Counted from the first letter of the stretch, positions 1-7,003 are shown. The stretch: 7,634 nucleotides of DNA from an uncultured Clostridia bacterium (GCA_944393305.1 CALXZS010000063.1:1-7634); one strand, 5' to 3'. Program-made: numbers and translations. Notes: generated by a model not told the origin, from the letters alone.

Positions 1-50
1 AATTATTTATGTATTTTACCATACTTTTCCATATTAAGCAAGTATAATCG

Positions 51-77
51 TATGACAAATTACGGCATTTTTCGACA
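51..77 (-). promoter_or_regulatory. Tandem Spo0A-box-like sites
   Basis: Read on the minus strand, bases 77-71 give TGTCGAA, a perfect match to the 7-base Spo0A (0A) box core, inside the wider context TTTTTGTCGAAAAATG. A second, weaker copy, TTTGTCATA (core TGTCATA at 57-51), lies in the same orientation with starts exactly 20 bases apart, about two helical turns. Spo0A is the master regulator of sporulation entry in Bacilli and Clostridia and binds such boxes as a phosphorylated dimer. In B. subtilis, abrB is divergent from the methionyl-tRNA synthetase gene and carries tandem 0A boxes downstream of its start site, so position and sequence agree. Seven-base matches do occur by chance in AT-rich DNA. 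The synteny is what raises confidence. Confidence 0.5.
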
Positions 78-81
78 AAAA

Positions 82-101
82 CAAGTGGTATAACCACATT
101 G
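82..101. promoter_or_regulatory. Short dyad GTGGT-ATA-ACCAC
   Basis: Bases 85-89 (GTGGT) and 93-97 (ACCAC) form a perfect 5-base inverted repeat with a 3-base centre. CAA (82-84) and TTG (99-101) extend it past one unpaired base. It overlaps the -10 of the proposed leftward promoter and lies just upstream of the metG -35. There is no T-run after it, so a terminator is unlikely. A protein operator is the simplest reading, with no specific regulator identified. Confidence 0.3.
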
Positions 102-115
102 CTTGCATTTTCCAA
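87..115 (-). promoter_or_regulatory. Possible leftward promoter (candidate abrB promoter)
   Basis: On the minus strand TTGGAA (115-110) is followed after 17 bases by TATACC (92-87), a plausible sigma-A promoter pointing off the left edge. Its start site would fall near position 80. That would place both 0A-box-like sites at roughly +4 to +30, as in the Spo0A-repressed B. subtilis abrB promoter. An alternative leftward promoter is TTGTCA (58-53), 16 bases, TAATAT (36-31), which would put one 0A box over the -35. No coding start is seen between here and position 1, so the target gene would begin outside the window. This is inference from sequence pattern. Confidence 0.3.
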
Positions 116-131
116 TATTTCGTAGTACAAT
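103..131 (+). promoter_or_regulatory. Putative sigma-A promoter of metG
   Basis: TTGCAT (103-108), a 17-base spacer and TACAAT (126-131) form a reasonable -35/-10 pair. The -10 has five of six consensus bases and the -35 keeps TTG. The predicted start site near 138 gives a leader of only about 28 bases. That leaves no room for a T-box or SAM riboswitch, which control many methionine-related genes in this phylum. The promoter overlaps the proposed leftward promoter, so the two could interfere with each other. Confidence 0.5.
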
Positions 132-152
132 ATTATCATAAATTTTATGTAG

Positions 153-159
153 AAAGGAG
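153..159 (+). promoter_or_regulatory. Ribosome binding site of metG
   Basis: AAAGGAG ends six bases before the ATG at 166, which is near-ideal spacing. This fixes the metG start at MNKYYVTTPIYY, the usual position of the first beta strand in the MetRS family. Confidence 0.8.
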
Positions 160-165
160 ATTTTT

Positions 166-1734
166 ATGAACAAATATTATGTTACCACTCCTATATATTA
201 CCCAAGTGGCAAATTTCATATTGGAAATTCATATCCAACAGTACTAGCTGACTTTTTAAAAAAGTATAAAACACTTCAAGGATATGATACATTCATGCTA
301 ACTGGTAATGATGAACATGGTCAGAAAATTGAGGATACAGCAAAAGGACTAAATATGTCTCCAAAAGAATATGTAGACATTCAAGCAGATAATGCAAAAA
401 AATTATGGGCTAAAATGAATATTAATTATGATAAATTTATGAGAACTACTGACGAATATCACATAAAAGCAGTTCAACAAATATTCGAAAGATTTTTAAA
501 ACAAGGTGATATTTACAAAGGTGAATATGAAGGATGGTATTGCAAACCATGTGAATCATATTTTACTGAAACACAATTAGTAGATGGAAAATGCCCTGAT
601 TGTAACAGAGATGTTATTAAAATGAAAGAAGAAGCATATTTCTTTAATATGAAAAAATATGCTGATAGATTATTAAAATACTATGAAGAACATCCTGACT
701 TTATTGTTCCAGAATACAGAAAACAAGAAATGATAAATAATTTCATAAAACCTGGTTTGGAGGATTTATGTGTTACCAGAACATCTTTTGATTGGGGAAT
801 TAAAGTTACAAGCGACCCTAAGCATGTAATATATGTTTGGCTAGACGCTCTTACAAATTATATTACTGCTCTTGGTTACTATTCTTCTGATGATTCTTTA
901 TTAAAAAAATATTGGCCAGCAGATGTTCATTTAGTTGGAAAAGATATCGCCAGATTTCATTTAATTTATTGGCCTATTTTCTTAATGGCATTAGATTTGC
1001 CTTTACCAAAGCAGATATTTGTACACAACTGGTTTGTAATGAAAGATGGTAAAATGTCTAAATCTAAAGGAAATGTAATTTATCCAGAGCAATTAATAGA
1101 TAGATATGGTTTAGATGCTACAAAATACTTCTTGTTAAGAGAAATGCCAGTTTCTCAAGATGGTATGTTCTCTCCTGAAAGTTTTGTTGAAAGATACAAC
1201 TATGAATTATGCAATGATTTAAGTAATTTACTAAATAGAACAGTATCAATGGTTAATAAATATTTTGATGGTAATGTTCCTGAATATGTTGGAACTCCAA
1301 ATGAAGTAGATAGTGATTTAGAAAAATGTTCTGAAGATGTTATTAATAAATTTACTAAATTAGTAGATGAATTTGAAATTGCAAATAGTATTCAAGAAAT
1401 ATGGAACTTTGTATCAAGAACAAATAAATATATTGATGAAACTTCTCCTTGGATTTTAGCCAAAAATGAAGAAGACAAAGAAAAGTTACAATCTTGTATG
1501 TATCACTTAGTTGCTAATCTAAGAGAAATTGCAATTTTAATAAATCCTTTTATGACTGAAACATCTGAAAATATATTAAGACAACTTGGATTTTCTAACC
1601 AAATTACTTGGGACAGCTTAAAAGAATATAAGGACTTAAAAAATATTAAGGTTATAGAAAAAGGTGAACCAATGTTCATGAGATTAAATGCAGAAGAAGA
1701 AATTCAATATATTAAAGATTTAATGAAAAGATAA
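166..1734 (+). CDS. metG: Methionyl-tRNA synthetase (compact form)
   Basis: This cytoplasmic class I aminoacyl-tRNA synthetase charges tRNA-Met with methionine using ATP. The 522-residue protein starts with the Rossmann catalytic domain. The HIGH-type motif is HIGN at residues 18-21 (context YYPSGKFHIGN). A zinc knuckle follows with four cysteines, C126-x2-C129-x13-C143-x2-C146. The region around YVWLDALTNYI and GKDIARFHLIYW is the methionine/adenylate site, and the KMSKS loop is at 296-300. An alpha-helical anticodon-binding domain fills the rest from about residue 350. The protein ends at EEEIQYIKDLMKR, roughly where longer bacterial enzymes such as the ~660-residue B. subtilis one enter a linker to a C-terminal EMAP/Trbp111-like tRNA-binding and dimerisation domain, so that domain is absent. 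The gene is monocistronic, with its own promoter and a hairpin after the stop. Identity is very secure. Confidence 0.97.
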   Translation: MNKYYVTTPIYYPSGKFHIGNSYPTVLADFLKKYKTLQGYDTFMLTGNDEHGQKIEDTAKGLNMSPKEYVDIQADNAKKLWAKMNINYDKFMRTTDEYHIKAVQQIFERFLKQGDIYKGEYEGWYCKPCESYFTETQLVDGKCPDCNRDVIKMKEEAYFFNMKKYADRLLKYYEEHPDFIVPEYRKQEMINNFIKPGLEDLCVTRTSFDWGIKVTSDPKHVIYVWLDALTNYITALGYYSSDDSLLKKYWPADVHLVGKDIARFHLIYWPIFLMALDLPLPKQIFVHNWFVMKDGKMSKSKGNVIYPEQLIDRYGLDATKYFLLREMPVSQDGMFSPESFVERYNYELCNDLSNLLNRTVSMVNKYFDGNVPEYVGTPNEVDSDLEKCSEDVINKFTKLVDEFEIANSIQEIWNFVSRTNKYIDETSPWILAKNEEDKEKLQSCMYHLVANLREIAILINPFMTETSENILRQLGFSNQITWDSLKEYKDLKNIKVIEKGEPMFMRLNAEEEIQYIKDLMKR

Positions 1735-1740
1735 TTGTCA

Positions 1741-1777
1741 AAAGCTGTTTTTGGGAGGTGTCCCCAAAAACAGCTTT
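1741..1777. terminator. Bidirectional terminator-like hairpin between convergent genes
   Basis: AAAGCTGTTTTTGGG (1741-1755) pairs perfectly over 15 bases with CCCAAAAACAGCTTT (1763-1777) around a 7-base loop. It lies 6 bases after the metG stop and 3 bases after the permease stop on the other strand, the expected place for a shared terminator. Each strand ends the stem in CAGCTTT, but the T-run beyond it is short (three T's rightward, four leftward). Termination may therefore be less than complete, or the hairpin may mainly protect 3' ends. Confidence 0.7.
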
Positions 1778-1780
1778 ACA

Positions 1781-4399
1781 CTATATATTATCTTTCCTAA
1801 TCGTCTCTATTATATTTTGTTTATTTATTTTATTTAATGAATATCTCATTATAGTTCCAATTAGTACAAATACCACAATTATTGATACAATAGTTGGTAG
1901 CCATGGAAATTTATATGGCATATCTATTCCCTGGCTAAATGCCAAATATAAAAGATATGAACCTATTGCTCCTAATGGCACACCAATTAGTATTGCTTTT
2001 GTACCGTAGAAAATACTTTCCAATCTTATCATTCTATTAAATTCTTTTTTTGTCATTCCTATTGATTTTAAATTTGCAAATTCTTTACTTCTTAAATTCA
2101 TGTTGCTTGTTATTGTATTAAATATATTTGTTATTCCAATCAATGAAATTACAATTATAAAACCATATAAGAATATTGCAATTATTAATATCAAAGAATT
2201 TTGACTTTTTACTTCTGTTTCTATATTATACAAATTTATAGTAGGATAATTATTTTTTATTTCTTGCTCCAAATTTCCTGCATCTTGTGCATTTATATAC
2301 ATTAAATTTATAATCCAATCATATTTTTCAATAAATTCATCACTTACAATCATTATACCATTTATAGATGTTGATTCTTCTTGCCCCATAGGTTTTATAT
2401 TAGTAAGTGTTGCTATTTCAAGTGTTATAGGAGTTTCATTTTCGCCATTAATAATAGATGCTTCTACTGTATCGCCATTTTTGAAATCATATATTTCTCC
2501 AACTTCTTTTTTATAGTTTCCATCATCATCATAAACATATTTAACATAATCATCTATCCAAATTATTTTATCTTTTGCATAATCGTAATTTAACCCAACA
2601 TCTTTTAAATATCTTTGATATTCTTCTTCTCCCAAAGAATAAATTGTTGTATATGCAATATTATTATCTTCTTCATTATCTAAATAACTATTAACAAATT
2701 TTTCTCCATCTTCGGTATATTTCAAATTTCTTTTATCTAATTTCAAATTTAAAACTCTTGAAATTGAATATTCTTTTATGCCTTCTAATTTTGCAATTTG
2801 ATTATATATTTCAAATACTTCACTTTTATCTTTACTTTCTCCGGTTGCATTTATTGAAATATTGTATTTTATTTCACTATATGTTACATTTGATACTTCA
2901 AATCCGTATTGCACTAAAGATGTTACCGATATGAATATTGTTATACTTACAATTAGTGATATAACTGTTGTTCTATATTTTTTCTTATTCCTCTTCAAAT
3001 TTTTATATGCAACTGTACCACCTATTCCAAATAATTTTTTTATTATCTTTGGAGATTTTACTTTTTTTCTTTTTATTTTTATATCTTCATTACTTCTTAT
3101 TGCATCAATAGGAGATACTTTTGAAGCTCTTCTTGCTGATGATATACAAGAAAAATAAATAGTGATTCCCGCTAAAATTATTGAGAAAATTATAGCAAGT
3201 ATTGGTATAGAAAATACAAAATTAAAGTCTTCTGATATATTTTTCATTAGAGTATTTAATACTAATGATAATATAATATTAACTATAATTCCTAATAATA
3301 TTCCAAGTGGTATACCTATAACGCCCAATATAAATCCTTCAAATAGTACATTCTTTTTTATTTGCTTTTTGGTTGCTCCAATTGATGAAAGCATTCCATA
3401 TTGTCTGGTTCTTTCTGTAATAGATATTGCAAAACTATTTCTTATAACAAATACACTTGATATTATTATTATTACAAGTACGATTATTCCTACTAAATAT
3501 AGCATTCTCATATATGAATTATTAAGACCAACACCTTCAAAATTCAATAATGATGTATTAAACATTAAACCATATTTACTTCCTAATGTTTCTGGTTCTT
3601 CTCCATATACAAGCTCATCTAACCCCATATACAAATCTGCTTTTTGCTCTTCTACATCCATTCCTAAAATACTGCATGTTACTTCTCTATAATTTTTTAA
3701 TGCCTCTTTATTATATTTTACAAATATATTTGCTTTACTTTCAATATTAGTAGTATCCAAAAATGTTATTACTGTATATCCGGGCGCTGTATATGGTTCT
3801 AAATCATAGTTTAATCTACTCATTATACCTACTATTTTGTATTCTTTACTGTGCTTTTTTTCTAAGTGCTCATCTTCTGTATATATATCATCTTGATTTA
3901 ATTCTTTTCCATCTAAAACTCTTTTTGAAACATCAAAATTTATAGTTTGCCCTACTTCTAAATCAACTTCACCATTATTTATTATACTCTGGCTAATTAT
4001 AATTTCATTAGTATTTTGTGGAAGTCTACCTTCTACTAAATTAAAAGGCATCTTTTCTAAACCTGCTGAATCATAAGCTACAATATTCACATATGGTTTA
4101 TCTGGATTGGTACTACCATTTAAATATGCATAACCTAAGTTTGAAGACAAAAAATATTCCTCTACATTTCTATTTTTCTCTATATATGAAAGTTCAGAAG
4201 TTGGAACTTCTTCAAACTCAGCATGAAAGTCACCATAAGTATCTATTGAATATTGTTTTAGCGTACTTTGCCCACTTGTTACCATTCCTGCAACAACAGT
4301 TATAAGTGCAGTAGATAAGATTATTCCTATTATTGTAACTAGAGTTCTTTTTTTATTTAATTTTAAGCTTTTTATTGTAAGTTTATTAAGGATTTTCAT
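1781..4399 (-). CDS. Large FtsX-type ABC transporter permease, two FtsX domains
   Basis: Membrane subunit of a type VII (MacB/LolC/FtsX-like) ABC system, 872 residues. Eight hydrophobic segments are visible: about 20-41, 299-320, 355-377, 399-419, 477-497, 735-757, 798-820 and 833-853. Outside domain 1 (about 42-298) has MacB core-like phrases such as VEGRLPQNTNEIIIS and YKIVGIM. FtsX domain 1 spans about 299-436 with the usual ERTRQYGMLSSIGATKKQI cytoplasmic stretch. A basic linker (about 440-475) leads to a second half with outside domain 2 (about 498-734) and FtsX domain 2, where SKEFANLKSIGMTKKEF mirrors the first. The ATG overlaps the ATPase stop as TAATG, with AAGGAGGTG upstream, so translation is coupled. 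Family members move peptides, antibiotics or lipoproteins, or act mechanically on cell-wall enzymes. The substrate here is unknown. It differs from BceB, which has ten segments and one large loop. Confidence 0.93.
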   Translation of the reverse strand: MKILNKLTIKSLKLNKKRTLVTIIGIILSTALITVVAGMVTSGQSTLKQYSIDTYGDFHAEFEEVPTSELSYIEKNRNVEEYFLSSNLGYAYLNGSTNPDKPYVNIVAYDSAGLEKMPFNLVEGRLPQNTNEIIISQSIINNGEVDLEVGQTINFDVSKRVLDGKELNQDDIYTEDEHLEKKHSKEYKIVGIMSRLNYDLEPYTAPGYTVITFLDTTNIESKANIFVKYNKEALKNYREVTCSILGMDVEEQKADLYMGLDELVYGEEPETLGSKYGLMFNTSLLNFEGVGLNNSYMRMLYLVGIIVLVIIIISSVFVIRNSFAISITERTRQYGMLSSIGATKKQIKKNVLFEGFILGVIGIPLGILLGIIVNIILSLVLNTLMKNISEDFNFVFSIPILAIIFSIILAGITIYFSCISSARRASKVSPIDAIRSNEDIKIKRKKVKSPKIIKKLFGIGGTVAYKNLKRNKKKYRTTVISLIVSITIFISVTSLVQYGFEVSNVTYSEIKYNISINATGESKDKSEVFEIYNQIAKLEGIKEYSISRVLNLKLDKRNLKYTEDGEKFVNSYLDNEEDNNIAYTTIYSLGEEEYQRYLKDVGLNYDYAKDKIIWIDDYVKYVYDDDGNYKKEVGEIYDFKNGDTVEASIINGENETPITLEIATLTNIKPMGQEESTSINGIMIVSDEFIEKYDWIINLMYINAQDAGNLEQEIKNNYPTINLYNIETEVKSQNSLILIIAIFLYGFIIVISLIGITNIFNTITSNMNLRSKEFANLKSIGMTKKEFNRMIRLESIFYGTKAILIGVPLGAIGSYLLYLAFSQGIDMPYKFPWLPTIVSIIVVFVLIGTIMRYSLNKINKQNIIETIRKDNI

Positions 4400-5073
4400 T
4401 AATGCACCTCCTTAATAATCTTTCCATCTTCTATTGTAAGCACTCTATCCGCTTCGTTTGCAATTTCTTTATTATGAGTAATCATAATAATTGTTTGTTT
4501 ATATTTTTTATTTGTCATTTTTAATAATTCAACAATTTCATCACTAGATTTTGAATCTAAGTTACCTGTTGGCTCATCTGCCAATATTATTGCTGGATTA
4601 TTTATAAGAGCCCTACCAATTGAAACCCTTTGTTGTTGTCCTCCTGAAAGTTCATTAGGTAAGTGATCCTTTCTATTCTCTAATTTTAATGTTTTTAATA
4701 ATTCATTCAATCTTTCTTCATCTACTTTATTTCCATCCAAATCACATGGCAGTGTAATATTTTCTACTACATTTAAAATAGGAATTAAATTATAAAATTG
4801 ATATATAATCCCTACTTGTCTTCTTCTAAAAATAGCTAAATTATCGTCATTTAAAGTATATATATCTTTTCCATCAACATATACTTTTCCAGATGTAGGT
4901 CTGTCAACTCCTCCTAATAAGTGTAATAATGTAGATTTACCGCTTCCAGAACTACCTACAATGGCCAAAAACTCTCCTTTTTGAACAGAAAAACTCACAT
5001 TATCCACTGCTATTACTTCATTTTCACCTTTTCCGTATTTTTTAGTTAAATTTTCTACTCTCAAAATTTCCAT
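4399..5073 (-). CDS. ABC transporter ATP-binding protein (MacB/LolD type)
   Basis: Cytoplasmic ATPase that powers the adjacent permease. Numbering from the ATG at 5073 (224 residues, starting MEILRVENLTKKYG): Walker A GSSGSGKST at 40-48, Q-loop glutamine 92 in IIYQFYNLIP, signature LSGGQQQR at 142-149, Walker B IILADE at 162-167, D-loop NLDS at 171-174 and switch histidine 200 in ITHNK. All catalytic residues are present. The YQF form of the Q-loop and the small size match the LolD/MacB/Bce family. An ATG three codons earlier (5082) is possible, but AAAGGA would then lie only one base from it. From 5073 the spacing is about 10 bases, so I prefer the shorter form. The gene follows a putative regulated promoter and overlaps the permease start by one base, forming a two-gene operon. 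Confidence 0.93.
   Translation of the reverse strand: MEILRVENLTKKYGKGENEVIAVDNVSFSVQKGEFLAIVGSSGSGKSTLLHLLGGVDRPTSGKVYVDGKDIYTLNDDNLAIFRRRQVGIIYQFYNLIPILNVVENITLPCDLDGNKVDEERLNELLKTLKLENRKDHLPNELSGGQQQRVSIGRALINNPAIILADEPTGNLDSKSSDEIVELLKMTNKKYKQTIIMITHNKEIANEADRVLTIEDGKIIKEVH
4405..4413 (-). promoter_or_regulatory. Strong ribosome binding site of the permease gene, inside the ATPase gene
   Basis: On the minus strand AAGGAGGTG lies within the last codons of the ATPase gene, with about seven bases between AAGGAGG and the permease ATG at 4399. It is the strongest Shine-Dalgarno sequence in the window. Together with the TAATG overlap it implies tightly matched production of the two ABC subunits. 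Confidence 0.8.
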
Positions 5074-5100
5074 AAATAACATTTCCTTTCATTAAATTTA

Positions 5101-5138
5101 ACTCTATTATACAGAGTAAAAGTGACTTTAAAATGACT
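5101..5138 (-). promoter_or_regulatory. Putative response-regulator-activated promoter of the ABC operon
   Basis: On the minus strand two direct repeats, AGTCATTTTAA (5138-5128) and AGTCACTTTTA (5127-5117), match at 9 of 11 bases with an 11-base period. Five bases later comes a perfect TATAAT (5111-5106). There is no good -35 element 17 bases upstream of it (ATTTTA); the repeats occupy that place. OmpR/PhoB-family regulators bind as tandem dimers to repeats of about 11 bases overlapping the -35 and recruit polymerase. The -10 also sits within the inverted repeat ACTCT-N7-AGAGT (5117-5101). Transcription would start near 5099, giving a short leader to the ATPase ATG at 5073. The regulator encoded at 6332-7000 is the natural candidate, which is inference. 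Confidence 0.6.
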
Positions 5139-5139
5139 A

Positions 5140-6348
5140 TTATTTCATCCATCTAATTTTAAAGGTCGTTCCCTCACCTTTCACAGAATAGCAATTTATA
5201 GAAGCTTTTTGATTTTCCAAAATAGCTTTTGCTAAAGCAAGCCCTATTCCAAAACTATTTTCTCCAGAATTTTTGCCTTTATAAAATCTTTCAAAAATAT
5301 GTTTTAAATCCTCTTCTTCTATTCCCTCGCCTTCATCTCTTATCTCTAATTCAGTATACATATTTGTATTTTTGGCTTTTATGTATATATTTTTTTCTTC
5401 CATTGTATGTTCAACACAATTTTTCAAAATATTAGTTATTGCTTCTAAAGTCCAGTTATAATCTGCAATTATATAACACTCTCCATCTATACTCTTTACT
5501 ATATTTTGCTTTTTTATTTCAATTGGTATTTCTAGGTTTTCTATCATATTATTTACTATGTCATCCATTTTTATTTTTTGTTTATTAAATTTTACAGCTT
5601 CTGCATCTAACTTAGATAATTTTAGTAAAGATATTGTTAAGAAATTAATTTTTTCTACTTGTCTACTTATTTCAAATAAAAACTTTTGCTTTGTACTTTC
5701 ATCCATGTTCGTATTGTCTTTTATTTCATCTAGCATAATAGTCATTGAAGTCAATGGAGTCTTTATTTGATGAGATATATCTGATAAACTTGTAGCTAAA
5801 TTTCTTTTATCTTTTTCAGAATTTTCAGCTTGCTCTTTTAACATTAATGTTATTTTATACAATTCATTTCGTAAATTAGTAAGTTCATCCTCTGTATTTT
5901 CTTTAATTTTTAATTCATAATTTTTATTATTTATTTGCTGAATATATTTTGTTATATTTCCTAATTCTCTTTTCTTTTTATATTTATATATTAAAAAGAA
6001 AGTTATCATTAATATAGCTAAAATAGCAATTATTGAACAATTTAATATAATGCTTTCTGTATATATAGATTCTAAATTTAGGATTGCTGTATCATTTTCT
6101 TGTATGCCATACTTTTCTAATAAATCTTTTACATCTTCTTCTACATTTTCCTCTCCATTTAACAATGAGGCAATTTCCTCATCTGTAACATCTGGGTATT
6201 TTTCTTTTATTCTTCCAATTAGACCATAAACCATTTCATTATATTCATTTTTATATTTATTGTATTCATAATTTGTAGCAAATCCAACCGACAAAATACC
6301 TAAAATTATGCATATCACCCAAATAATAATACTACTCTTTTTCATCAT
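5140..6348 (-). CDS. Sensor histidine kinase, two-segment membrane protein
   Basis: Membrane-bound sensor kinase of a two-component system, 402 residues. Transmembrane helices lie at about 6-25 and 102-122. They enclose an outside domain of about 76 residues (26-101) that is strikingly acidic in its second half (about 15 Asp/Glu against 2 Lys between 51 and 100). A HAMP-like/coiled-coil linker runs to about 180. The HisKA helix carries the phospho-acceptor H193 in SDISHQIKTPLTSM. The ATPase domain shows the N-box (N306, N310 in ITNILKNCVEHT), G1 box DEGEGI at 338-343, F-box FERFY at 352-356 and G2 motif FGIGLALAK at 366-374. It should be an active kinase. The start overlaps the regulator stop by 17 bases, so the pair is co-transcribed. 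The ribosome site is weak (GGATATAGAGTAG), and translation probably depends on coupling. The signal is unknown. Confidence 0.94.
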   Translation of the reverse strand: MMKKSSIIIWVICIILGILSVGFATNYEYNKYKNEYNEMVYGLIGRIKEKYPDVTDEEIASLLNGEENVEEDVKDLLEKYGIQENDTAILNLESIYTESIILNCSIIAILAILMITFFLIYKYKKKRELGNITKYIQQINNKNYELKIKENTEDELTNLRNELYKITLMLKEQAENSEKDKRNLATSLSDISHQIKTPLTSMTIMLDEIKDNTNMDESTKQKFLFEISRQVEKINFLTISLLKLSKLDAEAVKFNKQKIKMDDIVNNMIENLEIPIEIKKQNIVKSIDGECYIIADYNWTLEAITNILKNCVEHTMEEKNIYIKAKNTNMYTELEIRDEGEGIEEEDLKHIFERFYKGKNSGENSFGIGLALAKAILENQKASINCYSVKGEGTTFKIRWMK

Positions 6349-7000
6349 CTACTCTATATCCTATTCCTCTCACTGTTTTTATAAATTTTCCTTCACTATC
6401 TCCTATTTTTTCTCTTATACGCTTTATATAAACGGTTAAAGTATTATCATTAACAAAATTTCCAGCAACATCCCATATTTTATCTAAAAGCATTTCTCTT
6501 GTTACTAATTTATTTTTATTACTAAATAACATCAACAATATTTTATATTCTAAGCTTGTAAGTTCAATATTTTTTTCATTATACTTTACTTCTCTATTTT
6601 CTGTATCAATTATAATTCCATTACATTCTATAAAATTTTGTGGAATTTTATTATATCTTCTAAGAACTACTTTTATTCTAGAAATTAATTCTCTAACTTT
6701 AAAAGGTTTTACAACATAATCTTCTGCACCTAAATCCAAACCTTTTACTATATTAAATTCTTCATCTCTTGCTGTTAAAAATATTACTGGTACATTAGTA
6801 TCTTCCTTTATTTCTTTAAATAAATCAAAGCCATTGCCATCTGGAAGTGTAATATCTAGTAATATTAAATCATATTCTTTTTCATTTCTTGCTTGCTTAA
6901 TATTTTTTGCTACTTTTACTTTAAATTTCTCTTGTTCTAATGCATATTTCAATCCCATTATTATAGTTTCACTATCTTCAACCAATAAAATTGTAAACAT
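6332..7000 (-). CDS. OmpR/PhoB-family response regulator
   Basis: DNA-binding partner of the adjacent kinase, cytoplasmic, 222 residues from the ATG at 7000. The receiver domain (about 1-115) has the acidic pair E8-D9, phospho-acceptor D49 in LILLDITLPDGNG, T76 in IFLTARDE and K98 in VVKPF. A winged-helix DNA-binding domain (about 124-219) carries the typical ELTSLEYKILLMLFSNKN, the NDNTLTVYIKRIREKIG recognition region and the terminal KTVRGIGYRVDDE wing. All key residues are intact. An in-frame ATG at 7021 would add seven residues (MQRKEGN), but it encodes the ribosome-binding sequence itself, and AAGGAAGGT lies four bases before the ATG at 7000, so the shorter form is chosen. A likely target is the direct-repeat promoter at 5101-5138. 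It is the first gene of the module and lies after the clpX hairpin. Confidence 0.95.
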   Translation of the reverse strand: MFTILLVEDSETIIMGLKYALEQEKFKVKVAKNIKQARNEKEYDLILLDITLPDGNGFDLFKEIKEDTNVPVIFLTARDEEFNIVKGLDLGAEDYVVKPFKVRELISRIKVVLRRYNKIPQNFIECNGIIIDTENREVKYNEKNIELTSLEYKILLMLFSNKNKLVTREMLLDKIWDVAGNFVNDNTLTVYIKRIREKIGDSEGKFIKTVRGIGYRVDDEKE

Positions 7001-7003
7001 ATT

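Noticed and set aside
1..165. T-box or SAM riboswitch leader for metG
   Set aside because: No T-box (AGGGTGG...ACC-type) sequence or long structured leader; the likely start site leaves only about 28 untranslated bases.
1758..2009. Plus-strand ORF of 83 codons after metG
   Set aside because: It starts inside the hairpin and lies antisense to the end of the permease gene; it has no ribosome site and its hydrophobic look comes from the opposite-strand membrane segments.
2381..3945. Several plus-strand ORFs antisense to the permease gene (2381-2593, 2862-3158, 3162-3692, 3763-3945)
   Set aside because: Low-complexity I/F/S-rich translations with no recognisable domains, mirroring a well-supported gene on the other strand.
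1781..5073. Naming the ABC pair bceA/bceB or macB/lolD
   Set aside because: The permease topology (eight segments, two outside domains) does not fit BceB, and no sequence feature fixes a specific named system, so gene symbols were left empty.
5229..5770. Plus-strand ORFs antisense to the kinase gene (5229-5435, 5558-5770)
   Set aside because: Shadows of a complete kinase gene; no ribosome binding sites or family features.
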